From NCBI GenBank assembly GCA_905221605.1, contig CAJNDS010002557.1:305001-369000 (forward strand): DNA of 64,000 nt. The letters run 5' to 3'. Position 1 is the stretch's first letter. Every line of letters begins with the position of its first letter. Source of the stretch: Symbiodinium natans (lineage: Eukaryota; Sar; Dinophyceae; Suessiales; Symbiodiniaceae). The translations under genes and the position numbers were made by a program. Shown here one piece after another: positions 25,071 to 33,895 of this stretch. The notes under the pieces were generated by a model. The model was given only the letters and a program-made list of their open reading frames with translations. It did no database searches and was not told where the DNA came from.

Positions 25071-26513
25071 CAGGCGTTGTCCGGGAGAAGCTCCATGACC
25101 CGGTTCGCCAGGGGGTTCCGCTGAAGACGATCCCGTCGGAACCGTCCCAGTACCATCTTCCACACCGAGAGGTCGCACATGTCCCGAAGATGGCGGTGAA
25201 GGTCTTGCTCCGCTTCGCCCACGGTGCCGATCTCGAGGAACAGAGCCACCTGGTCGCCCTCCATGTTGGCCGTCAGCTTCCGGCTGGGCTGACATCGTAG
25301 AACCGTCTCCCCCGTCAGAAGGCCTATCACACTCTGCATTTTGCGTTGCCACCGCTCCAGCTTCATGGGCTCCCGATCCTGGTTGCGGAGTTCCTGGCGA
25401 CTGTCGGGATCCCATTGCAAGTAGGGCCAACACGGATCGTCGTCCTCGTCCTTGACCAGCAACTGTGCCTGCACCGCGGACCGCATCGCGTCGTCGTTCT
25501 TCATCAGGATGTCCACGCGAGATAGCAGCTCCCGAAGCACTAGGCTGACCAGGATCACCCGTTTCGGATACTTGGCTTTGCCCATCTCCTTCTCTGTGTC
25601 GAACGTCTGTGACGCCGTGTACAGGGGGGATACGAGCGACTGGAGCTCCCCTGCGGATTTGATTTGCAAAAACATCACGTAGGCTTGATTGAGTCTTTGC
25701 GCCGCCAATGCATCTTCGTGTCGAATCGATAGTCTCGCGATGGTGTGCACCAGATTGGTGAGCTGAGATTGCGATGACTGGGAGGTTCCGGCATTGGTCT
25801 TGGCCTTGCCCTTGCCCCTTCCAGGTCCCTTCTTCTGAAGCTTCGACGCTGCTTCCGTAACCAGCATTGGCGCCGTCTCCTGCGCCACCTCCTTTCTTTT
25901 GGAGCCTGCCATTGGTTCCATCTCCATCCCTGTTGCCGTCGATGGGGGACTCTGGTCGGATTGCTGAATCATCCTGGCTCCGAGACCCTGGAACGCTTTG
26001 GAGTAGGTGGACAGTTCGCTGCTGGTCGGGGGCTGAAATTGTAGCTCGGTCATGAAAGATCAGGTTCGAAAAGTAGACCTGCAGTAGAGTCGGGCACTTG
26101 TGTTTAGTATGCATGCTGGCCACTCCACCGCAATATATACACGGAGCTGAAAGTACAAAAGGAACTACCAGCTTGGTGGCCCGCGTGCCGTACTTTTTCC
26201 AGAGGTCCTGATGGGATTTGACGAAGTGGGATCCAAAATCGTGCTTGTTAACCAGCCATTGCCTGCAGACCGCGCAGTGATGTTCAAGCTCCTGAAGCAC
26301 GTCCTTGCGCCTGCAGAGAAAGCTCAGTCCACCTTTGCGAAATGATAGCTGAAAGTCATAATCCGACGCGACTGGAATTTTGTCTCGGACCTCAGTGGCA
26401 CCGTGGTTGGGCAGGGCAGGAGGGAGGGCTACCGTTGAGCCTGTGGGAGCGGTGCATCGATTGAGTTTAATGTGGCGTCCCAAGCTACTCCAGGTGTTGA
26501 ACTTGTTCAAGCA
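24291..26513 (-). CDS. 3' part of the LINE-A EN-RT ORF: zinc-finger tail, open through to the USP
   Basis: This is the downstream half of the ORF broken by copia-1. It has no ATG of its own at the left-hand break; the frame simply continues from 34,013. Residues near its start supply the second half (H and C) of a C-x2-C-x12-H-x5-C finger whose first half lies at about 34,017-34,035. Further on is a classic C2H2 finger (C-x2-C-x12-H-x4-H) at about 26,215-26,285, then a Cys/His cluster 'CIYCGG...KHKC' at about 26,100-26,150. The frame then stays open for about 330 codons of low-complexity Gly/Arg/Ser sequence opposite the 327-codon ORF, and ends in the USP domain. With 34,013-38,689 it makes 6,900 bases, exactly 2,300 codons including the stop. 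Confidence 0.75.
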   Translation of the reverse strand, partial: CLNKFNTWSSLGRHIKLNRCTAPTGSTVALPPALPNHGATEVRDKIPVASDYDFQLSFRKGGLSFLCRRKDVLQELEHHCAVCRQWLVNKHDFGSHFVKSHQDLWKKYGTRATKLVVPFVLSAPCIYCGGVASMHTKHKCPTLLQVYFSNLIFHDRATISAPDQQRTVHLLQSVPGSRSQDDSAIRPESPIDGNRDGDGTNGRLQKKGGGAGDGANAGYGSSVEASEEGTWKGQGQGQDQCRNLPVIAISAHQSGAHHRETIDSTRRCIGGAKTQSSLRDVFANQIRRGAPVARIPPVHGVTDVRHREGDGQSQVSETGDPGQPSASGAAISRGHPDEERRRDAVRGAGTVAGQGRGRRSVLALLAMGSRQSPGTPQPGSGAHEAGAVATQNAECDRPSDGGDGSTMSAQPEADGQHGGRPGGSVPRDRHRGRSGARPSPPSSGHVRPLGVEDGTGTVPTGSSSAEPPGEPGHGASPGQRLMTAAALPILQNTGNTCYQNALLLCIWWLSRHFHESMGGLLLTVQQRVAETNGRLCDIEEWSRILAIWGRPGTQQDVVEFLMFLLEYVTIPGLGGSIHSYDPTSALVDVIDLTSAPIILHIGRHRSLPAVIQEWHQTTEGLQFLIHPPRILFLQVMRFSLQHGRIRKNNVRLKIPDSLLIPTLVENRKALRSYHVVSGVYHLGNSPQSGHYRAFFHEFQSGCDGDIRRYTSDDGVSVAELSSNEAEVLMRNFYLLALVGD
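25070..26053 (-). CDS. LINE-A 327-codon ORF of unknown function, overlapping another open frame
   Basis: An ATG-started frame whose composition is that of a normal globular protein: a Lys/Gly-rich nuclear-signal-like stretch near residues 75-88, then a mostly helical acidic/Leu-rich C-terminal half. I recognise no family. It lies wholly inside another open frame (that of the EN-RT/zinc-finger ORF), whose translation here is Gly/Arg/Ser/Pro-rich and shadow-like. It ends in TGA overlapping the ATG of the USP ORF by one base. Two readings are possible. It may be a separate protein made from its own start, or the middle section of a polyprotein reached by frameshifting. Confidence 0.6.
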   Translation of the reverse strand: MTELQFQPPTSSELSTYSKAFQGLGARMIQQSDQSPPSTATGMEMEPMAGSKRKEVAQETAPMLVTEAASKLQKKGPGRGKGKAKTNAGTSQSSQSQLTNLVHTIARLSIRHEDALAAQRLNQAYVMFLQIKSAGELQSLVSPLYTASQTFDTEKEMGKAKYPKRVILVSLVLRELLSRVDILMKNDDAMRSAVQAQLLVKDEDDDPCWPYLQWDPDSRQELRNQDREPMKLERWQRKMQSVIGLLTGETVLRCQPSRKLTANMEGDQVALFLEIGTVGEAEQDLHRHLRDMCDLSVWKMVLGRFRRDRLQRNPLANRVMELLPDNA

Positions 26514-26518
26514 AAAAC
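26514..26518. repeat. Target-site duplication of copia-1, left copy (AAAAC)
   Basis: AAAAC directly before the left LTR matches AAAAC at 34,013-34,017 after the right LTR. Five bases is the usual duplication length for copia integrases. Confidence 0.9.
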
Positions 26519-26635
26519 TGACAAATTTTGCTCGGACAAAAGCGCCTGCACGAACTCAAGTCAACAGCTCATGTGCAACTGTACAAAATGTTACCTCACG
26601 TGTGTATGCACATTTGGGTATGCAAAAGTTTTGCA
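26519..26635 (-). repeat. copia-1 3' LTR
   Basis: 117 bp, identical to 33,896-34,012. On the plus strand it ends in the perfect palindrome TGCAAAAGTTTTGCA (26,621-26,635), so the transcript-sense LTR begins with it. Confidence 0.95.
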
Positions 26636-26645
26636 CCCCGCCTCG
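26636..26645 (-). promoter_or_regulatory. copia-1 polypurine tract
   Basis: On the minus strand the purine-rich 'CGAGGCGGGG' stretch abuts the 3' LTR. This is the place and composition of a plus-strand primer. Confidence 0.7.
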
Positions 26646-26921
26646 AGATTGCCAAATTCTGGCAGTTCTCGCAACAAACTTTTGCCACTGTACAAGTGCT
26701 CACAACTCTGCTGGATGTAAACACATGGCATCAGAAACGTACTCAAGCAACGCATGCTCCACATGCTAAGTACAAAAGCCTTTTGCTAATTTTAACGACA
26801 AAATGCCGGTCATGCCCTGCATACCGTAAGTCCTGGCATGCGCAAGTGGGCTCACATCCATGCCCTGTGCATCGTAAAGCCTGATGCACGTAAATGGGCT
26901 CAATTCATCCACTCATCGATT

Positions 26922-29900
26922 CTACTTGTTCTTCACGAACTCCTTGGGATGATACCTGAGGTGAGGATTGCAAAAGCTACACGGCTCCAAACCCTTCTGA
27001 ATCGCAATCTCCTCGCTGATCTCGGTGACTTCAAACGCCTGGTTCAGCTTGCCACAACCATACAAGTGATATCTCTTGCCGTAGCCCTTAGCAACCCACA
27101 CCGGATTCTTCAACTCGGGATCTTTGCTGTGTACACGCTTCTGTGTAACCGTCACCTCCTTGTGCTCTGTTGACGTTGAAGAATCACTCAGCGCAATTGA
27201 GCATGACCTGCTTCTCAGATCGATGTGTCCCCCGTAGCCATCACTATCTGCGAACTTGTTCAGCTGCTGGTCAAAGCTTCCGGTGATGATTATCGGCTGA
27301 GGCTTCATGATCAACAACGTACCGACAAGCCCGCAAACGAAGATGCCGAGAATGACTGGAAGAATCACAGCATACAAGGTGGGCAACCCACTGAGGTTCT
27401 CAGCCACAGCATACCACATCCCCATTGCGTTGCTGGGGCTCAAGGCGCTAGCGGCACTGACCATCGCCATCGCAACAAGTGCCCGCAAAGAACTCTTGGA
27501 CACTCTGATCGGCGCTCGGATGTCTCTCAAGATGCGCAAATTCGCTCTGAAACTCTGCTTCTCTCTCTCCTCACTCAACTCCTCGAAGCCAACAAACGAT
27601 TCGGTCAGCTCGTCCCATGTGCGAATCAAGCACTGCAACATTCTAGTTCTAGACCTTGACAAACCCTTCGTTCCAAGGTCTGAGGGGTTAAAGGTAGTGC
27701 TGATTTTCAGCAAAGAGACCTGCTTGGATTTGATCATCTGCTGAGTCCAAAGCACTCTGCATGATAGATGTCTGACTTTGCCACTTCCAGATCGCTCCAA
27801 CATCGCTTTTGCCGCGGAGGCATCGATGTGGTGAAATATTTTCACCTCCCCATAGTCAGCGAACCTGAGCAGTTCTTTGATCATCAGGCTGTCGCACATG
27901 CTGCTTGCAGCAGCCAACATCTCAGCTTCCCCTGTCGATAACGCCACCACTCTCTGCGTACGTGACGAGCTAAAGAGCATGTTACCGGCAACACAAATCA
28001 CAGACGCACTAACTGATCTTCTTGTGGATTTGCAAGAGGCCCAATTGGCGTCGCTGAAGCTCTCGAGGATGATCTTTTGATCGCTCGCATCATTCCTTGG
28101 ACCCATCAACCCCTCCCCAGGCTTGGTTTTGACGATCATCAGCCCGTGGTATCTCGTTGCCAGAAGGTACTTCCCCAAATGTCGAAGACCTAGCATTGCA
28201 AGCTGTGTTGGTCGTGCCATGCGAGACGACAAAGCTCTAATCGCCCCTTGACACTCCGGGAGGTCTACCGATAGGTATAGGAGAAGCCCGATCCCGCTGC
28301 GGTAGATCGATCCATCGATGGCATTCAGCTCTGGGGAGTTGTCGACATCATCAAGTTGCGACATGTAAGGGGTTTTCTTTGGCGAAACACTCTCATCTAG
28401 ACCAAGCAACTCGAAAAGCTTGTCGAAGTGTTTTGGACTCGGAGTGAGCAGCAACTGCTCGCTGCTGATAAGCGAATGTTTTCTTTTGAGGAATGAAATC
28501 GCATCCCCCACCTTCTCGATGGTCTGCGCTGTCACCCTGTACTTCGTCTTCAAAGTTGGCAAGAACTTCTGGTGCACATACTTGCGCGTGCCAAACCCCA
28601 ACATGTCATCAACGTGCATCTGCATGAGGAACCGGGTCATGTCGTCTAACGACTTGACGAGGGAAGGGTGAACCTCACACTCAGTCATGTTCAAGTTGGT
28701 TTTGAGGAACCCCATGAAGTCATCATACCAATCACTCGACCCCGACCTCTGCCCCGGTAAAACGAATCCCAGGTAGAAGATCTCTTTGACCCCATCGACC
28801 CCCACGTACGTCACATATGTTGGCCGGACCTGGGGTACGGTGAGGAATGCATCCCCGATGTCCACGGAGAACAAGATCAACTTGTCGTCGTCGTTGATTT
28901 CATCGTCGTCGTATTGGGCTCTTTCGTACATGAACAGAATCGGGAGAAGGCGATTGCACAGGCTGCTGCTGGCAGGGCTGAAAAGGTCATTCCTTTCGGT
29001 CAACCAAGCATATTCTCTTGCGACATATCGGCTTCGACGATACCAGATTGGCATCGATGGATTCCCTGCCTCTTTCTGCCTCCATGTCCTGACCATTTTC
29101 GTGGTTAAGTGAACAGCACCCGACAAGTCTTTTGTGCTAGCATCTTGCAACACCGCCATATTCTTCAATCGTGAGATCTCGACTTGATCCGCAATGGAGT
29201 CCAACTCCCTCATTTCTTCTTCTGAACATTCTGGCTCTGTTTCCGAAAGACGCGGTCTACACAACCTTGGATCCAAGTCGCCTGAATCACCGTTCTGATC
29301 AGCTTGATAATCGTCGTAGTCATACTGCTCCATGGCATCGATTGCGTCCTGATCAAAAGCAAGCTCTACGGATTCATCTTCATGCTGGTAGCTCACCTTC
29401 CGAATCTCAACGACGCAAGGCTGTTCTTCACAGCCAACAAGGGTATGCACCTCTGCTGATGGCATGCTAGAACCTGTAGAAGAGATCATTGCGATGCTGC
29501 CTTGCTCAGTCTTCTGCTGCTTTGAAGGTTTTGGGTTCTCTGCAAACTCGCTACGCTCTGGAACTGAAGGCATGGATGCATCTCTCGGTGCATCGCTCTC
29601 TGCATCATCGATGAAGCTGGTGATGCCTCCGTTGGCACCAACTGACATTGAACTCGCATCGATGGACATCGAACTTTGCGCTCCCACTTGAGAAGCTGAA
29701 TCTGTTGGATCACTTGCTGCAACATCTGATTGGGGCGCCTCCACAGCTTCGTCACCACCTGTTGGCATCCCCGCCTCCACCGGAAGTGCCAAAGCTGGTT
29801 GCGGCGCAGGAACCGGTTTCTTTGACTTCAAGACAAGCGTCCCTCCTAAACTAGCAAGACCATGTTGCCAAACCGAAGTGTCAATCTCTGCACTCAACTT

Positions 29901-32900
29901 GTCGTCCCAACAATCACTGAACCGCCTCACCGACCTTGAAACAAAGATGCCACCGGGAACGCCAAGGATGTTCACATCGTTCGCCACGGTCTTTCCTAAC
30001 CAAACAGCGCGTTGCCACTTGGGAGCAGCTTTCGGGGATTGCTTCAAGTAGGCCATCACTGCCTCTCCGAAGATGCACACTTTTCCGCGGTACACCGAAC
30101 CTGTGAGGCGTTCATATGGAGTACACCCCTGCGTTACTGAGAACCTTGTCTTGACCCAAGCTGCATGGCATATGGCCCATTGCCACATCGGGTGGTCGGT
30201 GTCGAACAACACCGAATCAGGGGCAGCTCCAAGTCCTGCCTCGAGCTGAGACATAAGTGTGCACGCTAACTGGCGAATGGATTGCACTGCTTGTTCCACC
30301 GGTCCATTAGACTGATGAGCATCGATCGGTATGGAATCCTTGTGAACTTCCACGCCTTGGGCTCTCAGAATCTTGCGGACACCATCGACCACCGCTAGCA
30401 CGCTGTTTTCATTGTCGGACCTGAGGGTGATCGATCGATGTCCCAGCCAAAGAACGAATCTACACAGCTCAGTGGTCATGTGAGATAAAGCGGCCTGCCC
30501 GCCTTTTCTCGGGGTAGGTATTGCGCACACCGCTTTCGAAAACCGATCATGCGCAAACAGTACTGTGAGCTTGTTGCGATCACCTTCCTTCCGAGAGAGG
30601 AACCCGAAGTCGATCGATATCACTGAAGACGAGGAACCTTCATGATCAGCAACACTAGCATGTTGGTCTTGTCTAGCTCTGTGGGAAACGCAGTATTTGC
30701 ACCACGCTCTGTAGGGCTCATGTGTCAACGAATGCTGCTGAATTTCTTCCCGTGATGGCTCCTCTGCTACAGATTGTCCACGAGGTTCTCTTTCAAACTC
30801 GGACTGCAACGTGTGGCTCACATGTCTTTTCTGCAATAGCTCATGCTGAACACAATGCTTACCCAATCGTTTGAAAATCTGTGCCCTATTGCCATGCTCC
30901 GGAAGTCCTAAGGCCTTGCAAGCATTGCGCATCACCGCCAATGACGAATCGCCATCAACGATCACGCCATCGATCTCAACGGACTCCGGAGGCACCAATT
31001 CCTCACGTTGGTCAACAGGAGGCTCTACATGTTGAGGGTCCTCACTGGCTGGGGCACCTTCTTCCTCTCTTGGCTCTGGAACCCTTGAGGCTGGCGGTTG
31101 ATTCTCATCTACAACCTCGAAGAACATGTCTGAAGGGGTCAGGTCAGCACTGCTATGAGCGATCGTGATCACTTCATCAACACTATCGGAATCATCGAAA
31201 GCGGCACACATGTCATCGAGGTTTGTGATGTCTTCACTAAACTCAATCAGCTCCCATGTTGCGCCTCTCCTTATCAATGTGGTTCTCCTCCAGATGAGCT
31301 CCGAAAGAGGGATCAGCGTAGTATCAATGAAGTGCTTCGAGAAGGTCTTCATGCCAAAGATTCGATGGTCAATTCGGCTCCATCCCGCATTCAACCTCAA
31401 GAGCGGTTCTTTCACAGTCACATTCACGATGGCCCTGATTGTTGAACTCTGCGAAGACAGGACCCTGATGCTACCGCTCACACACAAGGACTGCTTGCGA
31501 AAACCTACAGGTTCTTTCTGGATCCCATCTGTCAGCTGCAAGCTCTCACCCTGCGGAACCACATACCACCCGGCTCTGTACAATTTTCCCAGGCTTATCA
31601 ACGGCATAGTGACATCACTGATCACAAAGCGTTCTTTGAACTTCAGCTGACCTATGCTCACCTCGGCAATACGCACTCCAGCTGTACGAAGTGGATTGCC
31701 CTGCGCATCGACATACATCCCTGGCGCGGCTCGATCCGCCACACCAACATGTTTGAAAGACATGGGCAAAGCACTGCAATCTGCACCACTATCTAGGATG
31801 ATCTCCTGGGTTCGGGGAACTGTGGTCACCGCACGCACCGACAAGGCGCAGGTTGGACTAAAGGCTGAATGCTCCGTAGCTGAACTCTCACGCACTGAAG
31901 TTGAAGCTGAACTCTCAAGCACTGAAATTGAAGCTGAACTCTCACGCACTGAAGCTGAAGCTGAACTCTCAAGCACTGAAGCTGAAGCTGAACTCTCAAG
32001 CACTGAAGCTGAAGCTGAACTCTCAAGCACTGAAGCTGAAGCTGAACTCTCAAGCACTGACATCGAAGCTGAACTCTCAAGCATTGACATCCCCGCCTGG
32101 GAATCATCATTCGCGTGCGCACAAAGGGCACACAGCTGAGCAGCATCCAGATCGAAAATGCTATACTCAAAATCGATCTTCCAAGGACCTCCATCGATGG
32201 CGCATTCATCGATACTGTCGCCACAAGACATGTCAAACTGCTCTACACGCGTTGATTGCACCATGCGAAGCGAACCACCAAAGCCAATCACATTATCATC
32301 ATCGAAAGCTGTCAAGTCGAACGTTCCCTGGTCATCGATTCGAGAAAGCATCTGAATCCGCTTGGGAACTGCAGGAACATTCGATGCGCTGTGGCTAGGG
32401 GCGACAGTCGATGCAGTAATCGAAGTAGCATCGATGGCACTCGTCTCTTCGCCAGCAGAACTCACCTGGTTCACTGACTGACCTTTGTCCCTCTTGAACT
32501 TGAAGCAGTCGCGTTTCCAGTGTCCAGGCTTTCCGCAGTACAAGCATCGATCGTTCTGGTCTTTGGAGTGCTCGCTGCCTTTCCCTTTTCCAGCTTTGGG
32601 GGGCTGCTGCCACCAGCCAGACTGGCCATGATCTTTGCCATGTCCTTTGCCTTTGCTCTTGTCCTTACCTTTGTTGGTCTTGCCCTTGCCTTTGCCGGAC
32701 TTGTCCTTGCCTTTGTTGGACTTGCCCTTGCCTTTCCAAGCGATCTGATTGATAGCCTGAGCAAGCTGACCGATGGAATCGACCTCCATGGGCTGACTCT
32801 GAGATTGGCCACCACGACCATCACCCAAGGAATACGTAGCAGCAACTGCATTGTCCCAACGAGTCTGTGCATTATCCCAGCGCAACACCAAACTCCGCAA

Positions 32901-33722
32901 ATCTGCATACTTAGTCTTGTCTGTGACTGCGACATTGAGATGCTGCTTCAACTGGCCTGTGACGCAACGAAGCAAACAAGCAATCTTCGTGTCCTCGCTG
33001 AGCCCCTGCTGACTATGATCGTCATACTCCGAAAAAGCCGCTTCAAGCTTGAGCATCTGCTGGCTGAAACCCTCCTTAGGATTGAAACTCGGCCACTGGT
33101 TTATTGTCTGCAGCAACGCCAACAACCTAGATCGATTGCCAGGCATAAGATCCACTTGCAAGCTTCTGAGTGCTTCGCATCCATTCTTGTCCGGAATCGC
33201 ACGCAACGATCTTCTCCCACGCTCGTGGAGAAGTCCAGACAAGATGCCAAACAGAAGCTTGGAACGTTCTTGATGCTCAGCAGACAACGCACCCATCGAT
33301 ATAGGGTTCTGTCCTTGCGCCTTGATCAACTCAAAGGTCCTTGTGAACCCAGTGTCCAGAGTGCAAAGCCATGACTCTAGCTGCCAGCTCCAAGCTGACC
33401 ACCTTGCAAGCTCCTCATCTCTGTTCCTTGCCTCAAAAGGAGCAGGAGGTTGAAGAACCCTTGCCAAGTCTTTCCCTCTCAGTGAATCCTGAGAAGCCGA
33501 GCTCTGAGCTCTGTGCGCCAGCTGATCTCTCATCAACTCACCGAGAGCTTGTTGGTTCTGCTGCAACACTTGCTGGTTCTGCTGCAGCGAAGACAGGATA
33601 GCCATCAATCTCTCTTCTGCAGCATGAGCAGAGCCGGCTGGGGACCCGCCAGGCTGCATCGGCGGACCATCTAAGTCATCATCGAAATCATCTAGCTGTG
33701 GCCCACTGCCAGCAGCTTCCAT
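26922..33722 (-). CDS. copia-1 Gag-Pol polyprotein with a C-terminal membrane/metal-binding extension
   Basis: 2,266 codons from an ATG, well above the roughly 1,300-1,500 usual for copia. In order: Gag with a Lys/Gly-rich stretch and a zinc knuckle 'CLYCGKPGHWKRDC' (about 393-406); a run of ten-residue repeats (about 540-613); aspartic protease 'ILDSGADCSAL' (about 640); integrase with an HHCC finger (about 995-1,015) and catalytic D ('ISIDFG', 1,035), D ('RSDNENS', 1,100), E ('GPVEQA', 1,138); reverse transcriptase with 'FSVDIGDAFL', 'LPGQRSGSSDWY' and 'MHVDDML' (1,620-1,705); and RNase H 'FSDANWAS...STGEAEM' (from 1,888). After RNase H comes an extension with a transmembrane stretch (about 2,118-2,142) and a motif 'YHLYGCGKL...PCSFC' (2,218-2,250). 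The YVDD box is HVDD, still with both Asp. No stop or frameshift was seen. Confidence 0.95.
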   Translation of the reverse strand: MEAAGSGPQLDDFDDDLDGPPMQPGGSPAGSAHAAEERLMAILSSLQQNQQVLQQNQQALGELMRDQLAHRAQSSASQDSLRGKDLARVLQPPAPFEARNRDEELARWSAWSWQLESWLCTLDTGFTRTFELIKAQGQNPISMGALSAEHQERSKLLFGILSGLLHERGRRSLRAIPDKNGCEALRSLQVDLMPGNRSRLLALLQTINQWPSFNPKEGFSQQMLKLEAAFSEYDDHSQQGLSEDTKIACLLRCVTGQLKQHLNVAVTDKTKYADLRSLVLRWDNAQTRWDNAVAATYSLGDGRGGQSQSQPMEVDSIGQLAQAINQIAWKGKGKSNKGKDKSGKGKGKTNKGKDKSKGKGHGKDHGQSGWWQQPPKAGKGKGSEHSKDQNDRCLYCGKPGHWKRDCFKFKRDKGQSVNQVSSAGEETSAIDATSITASTVAPSHSASNVPAVPKRIQMLSRIDDQGTFDLTAFDDDNVIGFGGSLRMVQSTRVEQFDMSCGDSIDECAIDGGPWKIDFEYSIFDLDAAQLCALCAHANDDSQAGMSMLESSASMSVLESSASASVLESSASASVLESSASASVLESSASASVRESSASISVLESSASTSVRESSATEHSAFSPTCALSVRAVTTVPRTQEIILDSGADCSALPMSFKHVGVADRAAPGMYVDAQGNPLRTAGVRIAEVSIGQLKFKERFVISDVTMPLISLGKLYRAGWYVVPQGESLQLTDGIQKEPVGFRKQSLCVSGSIRVLSSQSSTIRAIVNVTVKEPLLRLNAGWSRIDHRIFGMKTFSKHFIDTTLIPLSELIWRRTTLIRRGATWELIEFSEDITNLDDMCAAFDDSDSVDEVITIAHSSADLTPSDMFFEVVDENQPPASRVPEPREEEGAPASEDPQHVEPPVDQREELVPPESVEIDGVIVDGDSSLAVMRNACKALGLPEHGNRAQIFKRLGKHCVQHELLQKRHVSHTLQSEFEREPRGQSVAEEPSREEIQQHSLTHEPYRAWCKYCVSHRARQDQHASVADHEGSSSSVISIDFGFLSRKEGDRNKLTVLFAHDRFSKAVCAIPTPRKGGQAALSHMTTELCRFVLWLGHRSITLRSDNENSVLAVVDGVRKILRAQGVEVHKDSIPIDAHQSNGPVEQAVQSIRQLACTLMSQLEAGLGAAPDSVLFDTDHPMWQWAICHAAWVKTRFSVTQGCTPYERLTGSVYRGKVCIFGEAVMAYLKQSPKAAPKWQRAVWLGKTVANDVNILGVPGGIFVSRSVRRFSDCWDDKLSAEIDTSVWQHGLASLGGTLVLKSKKPVPAPQPALALPVEAGMPTGGDEAVEAPQSDVAASDPTDSASQVGAQSSMSIDASSMSVGANGGITSFIDDAESDAPRDASMPSVPERSEFAENPKPSKQQKTEQGSIAMISSTGSSMPSAEVHTLVGCEEQPCVVEIRKVSYQHEDESVELAFDQDAIDAMEQYDYDDYQADQNGDSGDLDPRLCRPRLSETEPECSEEEMRELDSIADQVEISRLKNMAVLQDASTKDLSGAVHLTTKMVRTWRQKEAGNPSMPIWYRRSRYVAREYAWLTERNDLFSPASSSLCNRLLPILFMYERAQYDDDEINDDDKLILFSVDIGDAFLTVPQVRPTYVTYVGVDGVKEIFYLGFVLPGQRSGSSDWYDDFMGFLKTNLNMTECEVHPSLVKSLDDMTRFLMQMHVDDMLGFGTRKYVHQKFLPTLKTKYRVTAQTIEKVGDAISFLKRKHSLISSEQLLLTPSPKHFDKLFELLGLDESVSPKKTPYMSQLDDVDNSPELNAIDGSIYRSGIGLLLYLSVDLPECQGAIRALSSRMARPTQLAMLGLRHLGKYLLATRYHGLMIVKTKPGEGLMGPRNDASDQKIILESFSDANWASCKSTRRSVSASVICVAGNMLFSSSRTQRVVALSTGEAEMLAAASSMCDSLMIKELLRFADYGEVKIFHHIDASAAKAMLERSGSGKVRHLSCRVLWTQQMIKSKQVSLLKISTTFNPSDLGTKGLSRSRTRMLQCLIRTWDELTESFVGFEELSEEREKQSFRANLRILRDIRAPIRVSKSSLRALVAMAMVSAASALSPSNAMGMWYAVAENLSGLPTLYAVILPVILGIFVCGLVGTLLIMKPQPIIITGSFDQQLNKFADSDGYGGHIDLRSRSCSIALSDSSTSTEHKEVTVTQKRVHSKDPELKNPVWVAKGYGKRYHLYGCGKLNQAFEVTEISEEIAIQKGLEPCSFCNPHLRYHPKEFVKNK
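31882..32100 (-). repeat. 30-bp coding minisatellite in copia-1
   Basis: Seven to eight in-frame copies of a 30-bp unit encode variants of 'VLESSASASV' between the Gag zinc knuckle and the protease. Neighbouring units differ by one or two bases, so expansion is recent. The stretch is probably a flexible linker. Confidence 0.9.
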
Positions 33723-33882
33723 TTGAAAATTCGGCGAAAACTATGGCTCAAGCAAAGGCTCTAGACTTCTAAAGTCAAACCCCTGCAACCCAAGAAGCAA
33801 ACAGGACCTGTTTTCCTGGTGCCCTGAACTCAACCCAAAAGCCCTAGCGACTCCAAGCCCTAGAAACTTCTGAGCACCGTAG

Positions 33883-33895
33883 TGCTCCGCTACCA
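33883..33895 (-). promoter_or_regulatory. copia-1 primer-binding site
   Basis: The minus strand directly after the 5' LTR reads TGGTAGCGGAGCA. TGGTA... pairs with the ...UACCA 3' end typical of initiator-Met tRNAs, the usual copia primer. The exact dinoflagellate tRNA is not visible here, so the tRNA identity is an inference. Confidence 0.72.

Noticed and set aside
27225-27240. Match to the 5' part of the dinoflagellate spliced leader (CCGTAGCCAT)
   Set aside because: It lies inside copia-1 coding sequence for Asp-Gly-Tyr-Gly-Gly on the other strand, and the leader's 3' half is absent.
32520-33374. 284-codon plus-strand frame with hydrophobic repeats
   Set aside because: It is antisense to the Lys/Gly-rich Gag region of copia-1 and mirrors its codon pattern.
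33739-33750. TGGCTCAAG on the plus strand near the copia-1 start
   Set aside because: Nine bases are expected about once by chance in both strands of a window this size, and no leader-like flank is present.
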